From assembly GCA_903842455.1 (NCBI GenBank), contig CAIMLX010000192.1, positions 1 to 64,000 on the forward strand: a stretch of DNA of 64,000 nt, given 5' to 3'. Numbering within the stretch: position 1 is the stretch's first letter; the number at the start of each line of letters is the position of its first letter. The notes below the pieces were generated by a model. That model ran no database searches. It saw only the letters and a list, made by a program, of their open reading frames with translations, and was not told where the DNA came from. The translations under genes were made by a program, and so were the position numbers. The stretch is from an uncultured Hyphomicrobiales bacterium (GTDB lineage Bacteria; Pseudomonadota; Alphaproteobacteria; Rhizobiales; Devosiaceae). Positions 57,624-64,000 of this stretch are shown here, in pieces.

Positions 57624-60028
57624 CAGGTCCTCAGCGTGGCGCCGGTGGCCTTGGCGACGGCGGCGACGACGGCAGCGGCGACCTTGTCGATCTCCTCGTC
57701 GGTGAGAGTCTTGTCGACCGGCTGCAGGGTGACCGCTAGGCCGAGCGACTTCTTGCCGTCGCCGACGCCCTTGCCTTCGAACACGTCGAACATGTCGACG
57801 CCGGCAATGAGCGCCTTGTCGGCGTTCCTGGCGGCGCGGAGCAGCTTTTCTGCCGGCACGTCGCGATCGACGACGAAGGCGAAGTCGCGGCTCACCGCCT
57901 GCAGGTCACTGAGCTTCAGGGCGGGCTTGGAGCGTGTCGGCTTCCGGCGCGGCTCGGGGATGGCGTCTAGGTCGAGCTCGAACGCGGCGACCGGGCCGGT
58001 GAGGTCGTAGGCGGCAAGCTCGTTCGGATGCAGTTCGCCGAACCAGCCGATCACCACCTTCGGGCCGAGCTGAATGCGGCCGCCGCGGCCCGGATGGCTC
58101 CAGGCTGCCGGTTCGGTGACGAGCTGGAGCTTGTCGATGTCATGCCCCATCGCATCGAGCAGCGCCGCGATATCGGCCTTGGCGTCGAACACCGAGACTT
58201 TTGCGGCGCCCTGCCAGTGGCGGGTGGTGCCGAGGCGGATGCCGGTGGCATAGGTGCGCTGGCCTTCGGGCTGCACCGAGTGGAACACCTGCCCGACCTC
58301 GAACAGTTTCAGGTCCGTAAAGCCGCGATTGGTGTTGCGCTGTGCGGCGGCCAGCAGGCCGGGGAGTAGCGAGGGCCGCATGTCGGTCAGCTCCGACGCG
58401 ATCGGGTTGGCGAGCTTGAGGTCAGCCGCGCCGCCGCCGAAGCGCTTCGCCGCGTCTTCGGTAATGAACGACCAGGTCACGGCTTCGTCGAGGCCACGCG
58501 CGGCGAGTGTACGTCGGGCGAGGCGGCGGCGGTTCTGCAGCGTGGTCAGCATGCGCGGCGCGACGTGGTTGAGCCGCGGCAGCGGATCGACCGGCACGTT
58601 GTCGACGCCCACCATGCGCATCACCTCTTCGGCGAGGTCGGCCTTCATGGTAACATCCGGGCGCCACGACGGCACCTTCACGGAACGCGTGTTGCCGGTA
58701 CCCTCGAGCTTGAAGCCCAGCCGCCCGAAGATCGCTTCGATCTCGGTGGCGCTGGTCTCGAGTCCGGTGAGGCGCTCTACTTCCGACAGCGGGAACTCGA
58801 CGACGGTATTGGGGAACACGTCCTCGCCGGAGATTACCGGCTCCATCGCTTCGCCGCCGACGAGTTCGAGCATCAGCCGGGTGGCGAGTTCGAGGCCGGG
58901 CTCGGTGAGGGCCGGATCGACGCTGCGTTCGAGCCGGTAGCGCGCGTCCGACACGATGCCGGTCTTGCGGCCGGTCTGGGCGATGAGGTCGGGGTCCCAG
59001 CTGGCGCATTCCATCAGCACGTTGACGGTGCCGTCGGTGGTGCCCGAGCGGATGCCACCCATGACGCCGCCGAGGCAGAGCGGGCCGAGATCGTCGGCGA
59101 TGACGGTCATGGTCTCGTCGAGGCGGTAGACCTTGTTGTCGAGCGCGTCGAATTCCTCGCCCGGTTTGCCGTTGCGCAGCACGGCGGTGCCGACGATCTT
59201 GTCGGCGTCGTAGGCGTGGAGCGGCCGGCCCCAGCCGAGCGACACGAGGTTGGTGATGTCGACCACCGCGTTGATCGGACGGAGGCCGACGGCGCGCAGC
59301 CGCTGCTGCAGCCAGTCGGGCGACGGGCCGTTCTTGATGCCCTTGAACACGCGCCCGGCGAACTTGCGGATCGCCTTGGGCTGGCCTTCCTCGAAGACAT
59401 GCGGCAGCGGCGGGATCGGGCTCGGGCCCTTGCTGGCGACCTTCGACATGTCGGTGTGCTTCAGCGTGCCGAGGCCGAACGCGGCGAGGTCGCGCGCGAT
59501 GCCGTAGACGCCGGTGGCGTCGCCGCGGTTGGGGGTGATCGAGATGTCGATCACCGTAGTGCCCAGCTTGGCGTACTCGACATACGCGACGCCGACCGGC
59601 GCATCGGCGGGGAGCTCGATGATGCCGTCATGGTCGTTGCTGAGTTCGAGTTCGGCGGCCGAGCAGAGCATGCCGTCCGACTTCTCGCCTCGGATCACCA
59701 CGCCGGCCTTCAGCGTGAAGTCCTTGCCTGGGATGTAGGTGCCAGGCGCCGCGAACACCGATTTGAGGCCGGTTCGGGCGTTCGGCGCGCCGCACACCAC
59801 GTCGATCAGCGCGCCGGTGCCGGCATCGACCTTGCAGAGGTTGAGGTGATCGGAGTTCGGATGCGGCTTCGCTTCGACGATATGGGCGACGACGAACGGC
59901 TTCAGCTTTTGCGCCGGATCGACGATCTCCTCCACCTCGAGGCCGATCATGGTCAGTGCCTTGCCGACCTCCTCGGCCGAGGCGGTGGTGTCGAGGTGTT
60001 CCCTGAGCCAATCGAGGGTGAACTTCAT
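57623..60028 (-). CDS. pheT: phenylalanine--tRNA ligase subunit beta
   Basis: MKFTLDWLREHLDTTASAEEV; full-length 801 aa. Confidence 0.98.
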   Translation of the reverse strand: MKFTLDWLREHLDTTASAEEVGKALTMIGLEVEEIVDPAQKLKPFVVAHIVEAKPHPNSDHLNLCKVDAGTGALIDVVCGAPNARTGLKSVFAAPGTYIPGKDFTLKAGVVIRGEKSDGMLCSAAELELSNDHDGIIELPADAPVGVAYVEYAKLGTTVIDISITPNRGDATGVYGIARDLAAFGLGTLKHTDMSKVASKGPSPIPPLPHVFEEGQPKAIRKFAGRVFKGIKNGPSPDWLQQRLRAVGLRPINAVVDITNLVSLGWGRPLHAYDADKIVGTAVLRNGKPGEEFDALDNKVYRLDETMTVIADDLGPLCLGGVMGGIRSGTTDGTVNVLMECASWDPDLIAQTGRKTGIVSDARYRLERSVDPALTEPGLELATRLMLELVGGEAMEPVISGEDVFPNTVVEFPLSEVERLTGLETSATEIEAIFGRLGFKLEGTGNTRSVKVPSWRPDVTMKADLAEEVMRMVGVDNVPVDPLPRLNHVAPRMLTTLQNRRRLARRTLAARGLDEAVTWSFITEDAAKRFGGGAADLKLANPIASELTDMRPSLLPGLLAAAQRNTNRGFTDLKLFEVGQVFHSVQPEGQRTYATGIRLGTTRHWQGAAKVSVFDAKADIAALLDAMGHDIDKLQLVTEPAAWSHPGRGGRIQLGPKVVIGWFGELHPNELAAYDLTGPVAAFELDLDAIPEPRRKPTRSKPALKLSDLQAVSRDFAFVVDRDVPAEKLLRAARNADKALIAGVDMFDVFEGKGVGDGKKSLGLAVTLQPVDKTLTDEEIDKVAAAVVAAVAKATGATLRT

Positions 60029-60456
60029 GGCGTAACTCGTGGTTGGAAGTAGCAGATGCCCGTCAGCGCGACATTGATGCCGAGCGCGACGAAGGTGGTG
60101 GGGATTTTGGCCTGATCGGCGCCCAGGGCGATGCGCAGTACCAGTCCGAGGTCACGGCTATGGGCAACCAACTGGTCGAGGCCGTTTGGCCGATAGAGGA
60201 TTTCGAGGGGCAGCCCGTTGTGCACGCTGTTGGCGTCCTCGTACTCCCAGAGCAGGTTGCGGTCGGTGATGACCTGCAGCTCCCAGTCGCCGCCTTCGAG
60301 GCTCTCTGTCTCGCCGGCGCGAGGGCCGGACCAGTAGCGAATCTCGCGCACGAAGCACGAGACGGTGCCGTCGGGCGCGCCGTGTGGCGGCGGCCGGCGA
60401 ACTGCGGGCTTCACCTTGGCCATCTGCATGAACGCGAGAACGTCGAAGCCGCGCAT
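60025..60456 (-). CDS. hypothetical protein encoded between pheS and pheT
   Basis: 143 aa from the ATG 8 nt after the pheS stop; stop overlaps the pheT start (ATGA). Confidence 0.65.
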   Translation of the reverse strand: MRGFDVLAFMQMAKVKPAVRRPPPHGAPDGTVSCFVREIRYWSGPRAGETESLEGGDWELQVITDRNLLWEYEDANSVHNGLPLEILYRPNGLDQLVAHSRDLGLVLRIALGADQAKIPTTFVALGINVALTGICYFQPRVTP

Positions 60457-60463
60457 GGCTGCA

Positions 60464-61594
60464 TCAGCTCGACAGGCCGCCGAACAGCGTCGGCAGGTCG
60501 AGGGGGCGGAAGCCATAATGGTCGAGCCAGCGCTTGTCGGCGTCGAAGAAGGCGCGCAGGTCATTCATGCCGTATTTCAGCATGGCGATGCGGTCGATGC
60601 CCATGCCCCAAGCAAAACCCTGGTAGACGTCGGGGTCGAGGCCGCAATTGCGCAGCACGTTGGGATGCACCATGCCGCAGCCGAGGATTTCGAGCCAGTC
60701 GCTGCCCTCGCCGATCTTCACTTCGGCGCCCGAGCGGTCGCACTGCACGTCGACTTCCATCGACGGCTCGGTGAAGGGGAAGAAGCTGGGGCGGAAGCGC
60801 AGCGTGACGTTGTCGACCTCGAAGAAGGCCTTGAGGAACTCCTCCAGCACCCAGCGCAGCTGGCCGATATGGCTCGACTTGTCGATGACGAGACCTTCGA
60901 CCTGGTGGAACATCGGGGTGTGCGTCTGGTCGGAATCGTGCCGATAGGTACGGCCCGGCATTACCACGCGGATCGGCGGATCGATAGCCGGGGTCAGGTA
61001 CGGCGCGGCCGGCTTCTCGTTGCCCTTCAGCATGGTGCGAATCTGCACCGGCGAGGTGTGGGTGCGCAGCACGCGCTTGATGCCGTCGGGCGAGGGCGCC
61101 ATGAAGAAGGTGTCGTGCATTTCGCGCGCCGGATGTCCCTCGGGGAAGTTCAGCGCGGTGAAATTGTACCAGTCGGTCTCGATGTCCGGACCCTCGGCGA
61201 TCGAAAAGCCCATGTCGGAGAAGATCGCCGTGATCTCGTCGATCACCTGGCTCACCGGGTGGATGCGGCCCTCGGCAGTCGGCGCCGGGCGGACGGGCAG
61301 GGTGATGTCGAGGCGTTCTGCAGCGAGGCGGGCGTCGAGGGCGGACCTGGCCAGTTCGGCAGCCTTGGCCTCGATGAGCGCGGTGACCTCGGTCTTCAGC
61401 CCGTTGATGGCGGCGCCGGCGGCCTTCCGCTCGTCGGCGGGTAGTGCGCCAAGCGTGGCGAGCAGGGCCGAGACCGAACCTTTCTTGCCCAGCGCGCCAA
61501 CGCGGACGGCCTCGATGGCGGCTTCGTCAGTGGCGGCGGTGGTTGCGGCGCTGATTTCGGCGCGGAGGGAGGCGATCTGGGCGTCGAGGGACAT
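60464..61594 (-). CDS. pheS: phenylalanine--tRNA ligase subunit alpha
   Basis: Class II aaRS motifs ([50 protein letters not shown]). Confidence 0.98.
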   Translation of the reverse strand: MSLDAQIASLRAEISAATTAATDEAAIEAVRVGALGKKGSVSALLATLGALPADERKAAGAAINGLKTEVTALIEAKAAELARSALDARLAAERLDITLPVRPAPTAEGRIHPVSQVIDEITAIFSDMGFSIAEGPDIETDWYNFTALNFPEGHPAREMHDTFFMAPSPDGIKRVLRTHTSPVQIRTMLKGNEKPAAPYLTPAIDPPIRVVMPGRTYRHDSDQTHTPMFHQVEGLVIDKSSHIGQLRWVLEEFLKAFFEVDNVTLRFRPSFFPFTEPSMEVDVQCDRSGAEVKIGEGSDWLEILGCGMVHPNVLRNCGLDPDVYQGFAWGMGIDRIAMLKYGMNDLRAFFDADKRWLDHYGFRPLDLPTLFGGLSS

Positions 61595-61630
61595 GTCTGT
61601 CGTTCCGGAATTGAGTTCGAGGGCCAAACG

Positions 61631-61674
61631 AAAAAGCCCCGCGCCATCCCCGGTATCGGGGCGGCGCAAGGCTT
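61631..61674 (-). terminator. intrinsic terminator/attenuator-like hairpin upstream of pheS
   Basis: Minus strand GCCTTGCGCCGCCCC-GATACC-GGGGATGGCGCGGGGC-TTTTT. Confidence 0.7.
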
Positions 61675-61720
61675 AGCTTAGGGCCTCGGAAAAGGCGAGT
61701 GAGTCTTGCCGGCTCTTGGC

Positions 61721-61755
61721 CTGGTCCGAAAAGTCTCTCAACTTTTCGGGGCCAG
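61721..61755. repeat. inverted repeat, CCGAAAAGT-CTCTCA-ACTTTTCGG family
   Basis: 9-bp perfect inner stem plus CTGG/CCAG outer pair; about 10 nt past the rplT stop. Confidence 0.75.
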
Positions 61756-61765
61756 ACGTAGACGC

Positions 61766-62170
61766 TTAGGCGGCGTTGATCCGGGCGTGGGTCGTCGGCT
61801 CGAGATCGCCGATGTAACCCAGTGCGGCCTTGGCCTGCGTAACCAGCACGGCGAACGCTGCGGGCTCGGTGATCGCGAGATCGGAGAGCACCTTGCGGTC
61901 GACGGCAATCTCAGCCTTCGCGAGGCCGTCGATAAATCGACCGTAGGTCAGGCCGTGATCGCGGACGGCAGCGTTGATGCGCTGGATCCACAGGGCGCGG
62001 AAGTTGCGCTTCTTGTTGCGGCGATCGCGGTAGGCGTACTGGCCGGCCTTGTCGACGGCGGCCTTGGCAGTACGGATGGTGTTCTTGCGGCGACCGTAAA
62101 AACCGGTTGCGGCCTTAAGAACCTTCTTGTGACGGGCGTGGGCGGTAACGCCTCTTTTAACGCGTGACAT
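61766..62170 (-). CDS. rplT: 50S ribosomal protein L20
   Basis: [58 protein letters not shown]. Confidence 0.99.
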   Translation of the reverse strand: MSRVKRGVTAHARHKKVLKAATGFYGRRKNTIRTAKAAVDKAGQYAYRDRRNKKRNFRALWIQRINAAVRDHGLTYGRFIDGLAKAEIAVDRKVLSDLAITEPAAFAVLVTQAKAALGYIGDLEPTTHARINAA

Positions 62171-62183
62171 CTATCGGCGCTCC

Positions 62184-62384
62184 TTAACGGTTATACGGCA
62201 TGTACCACTTGACCAGACCTTCATCGCCCTTCTTGAGGATCTTGGTCCCCCGATGCGAGCGAATGTAGTCGGCGTCGTGGCTCATCAGCCGGTGCCGTTT
62301 GCCTGCGACGCCCGCCTTTACGCGGCCGCTCGCAGTCATCTTGAAGCGCTTCTTGGCGCCTGACTTGGTCTTCATTTTGGGCAT
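62184..62384 (-). CDS. rpmI: 50S ribosomal protein L35
   Basis: MPKMKTKSGAKKRFKMTASGRVKAGVAGKRHRL. Confidence 0.98.
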   Translation of the reverse strand: MPKMKTKSGAKKRFKMTASGRVKAGVAGKRHRLMSHDADYIRSHRGTKILKKGDEGLVKWYMPYNR

Positions 62385-62599
62385 TTTGCTTACCTGATCT
62401 TGAGGCGGCCCCTTGCGGAGCCAGCATTCTGGATCGCCACGGCATGCCTTTCGGCCGGGCGGTCCGTTGGAAGGCGGCTCTATACGGGGAAAGGCAGGGG
62501 GGCGCAAGTGGGCGCCGCATCGGCTGTCACGACAGCGTTACAAGGCTCGCGCTTTGCTGCCCCGCAAGGACTTGTTAATATATTCCGATGGGGGCGTAA

Positions 62600-62731
62600 A
62601 TGACAGTAACGCGTACACACAAGGCCTACATGCGCGGCGCCATCTGGCTGCTGGCGCTGCTCGGCATAGTCCTGCTGCCAGGCTTCGGCGACACCTCGGA
62701 ACCGCCGCGGGTCGAAATCTCCAGCCGCTGA
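62600..62731 (+). CDS. 43-aa single-TM small protein
   Basis: MTVTRTHKAYMRGAIWLLALLGIVLLPGFGDTSEPPRVEISSR; GGGGG SD-like upstream. Confidence 0.5.
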   Translation: MTVTRTHKAYMRGAIWLLALLGIVLLPGFGDTSEPPRVEISSR

Positions 62732-62734
62732 CGC

Positions 62735-63628
62735 TCAGTTCGGATGTGAGCGCTTCAGCTCCTCCGCGATGGTTTCCATCAGGACTGCTACCCGGCGCGT
62801 CACCCGGCGCGAAGGGTGAACCAACTGGATCGGCAGCGTCAGGGTCTGCCAGTCGGGCAGCAGTCGTACCAGCCTGCCGGCGGCAACGTCGGCCTCCACC
62901 AGTTCGGTCGGCATGTAGCCGATGCCGGCGTCGGCGATAAGCGCGGCGCGCAGCGCCTCGCCATTGTCGATCTGCAACCCGCCCTGCACCTCGGCGACCT
63001 CGCGGCGCCCGTCCTTGAGGAACGGCCAGCGGTTGCGGGGCGACATGTTGAGGTTGAGCAGGCAGCGCGAGGCGGCCACTTCGCGCGGTGTAGTCGGCAC
63101 GCCATGCTGATCGAGGAAGGCGGGACTTGCCACCAGCAGCAGCCGATATGTGCCGACCTGCCGGGCGATCATCGTCGAGTTCTGCAGTTCGCCGATCCGC
63201 ACGGCGAAATCGTAGCCGCCCGAGATCAGGTCGACCCGCTGGTCGGTCAGCATCATTTCGAGCGTCACCGCCGGGTTGGCGGCCTGGAAGCGCGCGCAGA
63301 TCGCCGCCAGCGAGAATACTCCAAGGGTTGCCGGTCCTGTCATCCGGATGCGCCCTTCGAGCAGCCCCGGTGAGGAGCGCATGGAATCCTCGAGGTCCCG
63401 CGCCGCGTCGAGCACGGCTTCGGCGCGGGTGAGGAAGGCCTCGCCGGACTCCGTCAGCCGCTGTGCCCGGGTCGTCCGCTCGATCAGCCGGGCGCCATAG
63501 CTTGTCTCGAGCGCCTGGATGCGACGCCCGACCATGGCCGGTGTCAGTCCCAGCACGCGCGCCGCCGCTGCAAAGCTGCCAGTCCGCACGGCGGTGGCAA
63601 AGGTTTCGAGGCTTTCGAGATCGACCAT
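62735..63628 (-). CDS. LysR family transcriptional regulator
   Basis: LESLETFATAVRTGSFAAAARVLGLTPAMVGRRIQALETSYGARLIERTTR. Confidence 0.95.
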   Translation of the reverse strand: MVDLESLETFATAVRTGSFAAAARVLGLTPAMVGRRIQALETSYGARLIERTTRAQRLTESGEAFLTRAEAVLDAARDLEDSMRSSPGLLEGRIRMTGPATLGVFSLAAICARFQAANPAVTLEMMLTDQRVDLISGGYDFAVRIGELQNSTMIARQVGTYRLLLVASPAFLDQHGVPTTPREVAASRCLLNLNMSPRNRWPFLKDGRREVAEVQGGLQIDNGEALRAALIADAGIGYMPTELVEADVAAGRLVRLLPDWQTLTLPIQLVHPSRRVTRRVAVLMETIAEELKRSHPN

Positions 63629-63730
63629 TCGATACCCCAGCGCGATTGTGAAACGCTCCAGCGCGCAATTCTGCGCCCGGTTGTATCGGTCTACATCATC
63701 GCCATCACGAACACCAATGGAGTACGAGCG

Positions 63731-64000
63731 ATGACCACCATAGCAATTCTCGGACAGGGCAACATGGGCAAGGGCCTCGCCGGCCGTCTCGCGGACGGGT
63801 TTGCGCTCAACCTCGGCGCCCGCAACCCGCAGGCCGGCCAGCTGGGCTACGCCGACGCTGTCGCCGGCGCCGATATCGTCGTCCTGGCGCTGCCCTATGA
63901 TGCTGCCCTCGAGGCCATCAAGTCGCTGAACCTTGCCGGCAAGACCGTCGTCGACATGACCAACCCGGTCACCGCCGATTTCTCCGGCCTGACGCTCGGC
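63731..64000 (+). CDS. NADPH-dependent F420-reductase-like oxidoreductase (truncated by window end)
   Basis: MTTIAILGQGNMGKGLAGRLADGFALNLGARNPQAG Rossmann motif; open to the window end; divergent to lysR. Confidence 0.85.
   Translation, partial: MTTIAILGQGNMGKGLAGRLADGFALNLGARNPQAGQLGYADAVAGADIVVLALPYDAALEAIKSLNLAGKTVVDMTNPVTADFSGLTLG

Noticed and set aside
58565-60052. 495-aa + strand ORF
   Set aside because: Antisense to pheT
1-64000. CRISPR array, prophage, integron, transposase, biosynthetic cluster
   Set aside because: No regularly spaced direct repeats, integrases, transposases, phage structural genes or NRPS/PKS-type genes seen

Overview
This 64 kb window is a GC-rich alphaproteobacterial chromosome segment, Hyphomicrobiales-like and possibly Devosia-like by gene content (taxonomy is inference). 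It is densely coding and mostly housekeeping: lepA, infC, rpmI-rplT, pheS-X-pheT, uppP, queG, the lptC-lptA-lptB-rpoN-hpf-ptsN cluster, rnd, motA/motB, a partial tad pilus group (TPR protein, lipoprotein, CpaC, CpaB) and one tRNA-Ser(GGA). I saw no prophage, transposase, CRISPR array or rRNA. The long antisense ORFs in the track look like high-GC shadow ORFs. The most interesting signals are: (1) an hsp20 gene with a sigma32-like promoter and a ROSE-like RNA thermometer; (2) a 153-bp (51-codon) palindromic element carried in frame inside an O-antigen-ligase-like gene; (3) a roughly 500-bp non-coding region dense in strong inverted repeats upstream of a cyclic-nucleotide-binding gene; (4) two duplicated microprotein ORFs sharing an ADLPxHHP tail beside a GcvA-type LysR gene; (5) a convergent LicD / CTP-transferase pair; (6) an infC with an in-frame AUU start; (7) a TetR-divergent operon with two palindromic operators embedded in its promoter; (8) an unknown gene translationally coupled between pheS and pheT. 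No wholly new multi-gene system is demonstrated. The novelty candidates are regulatory RNA/DNA structures and small proteins.
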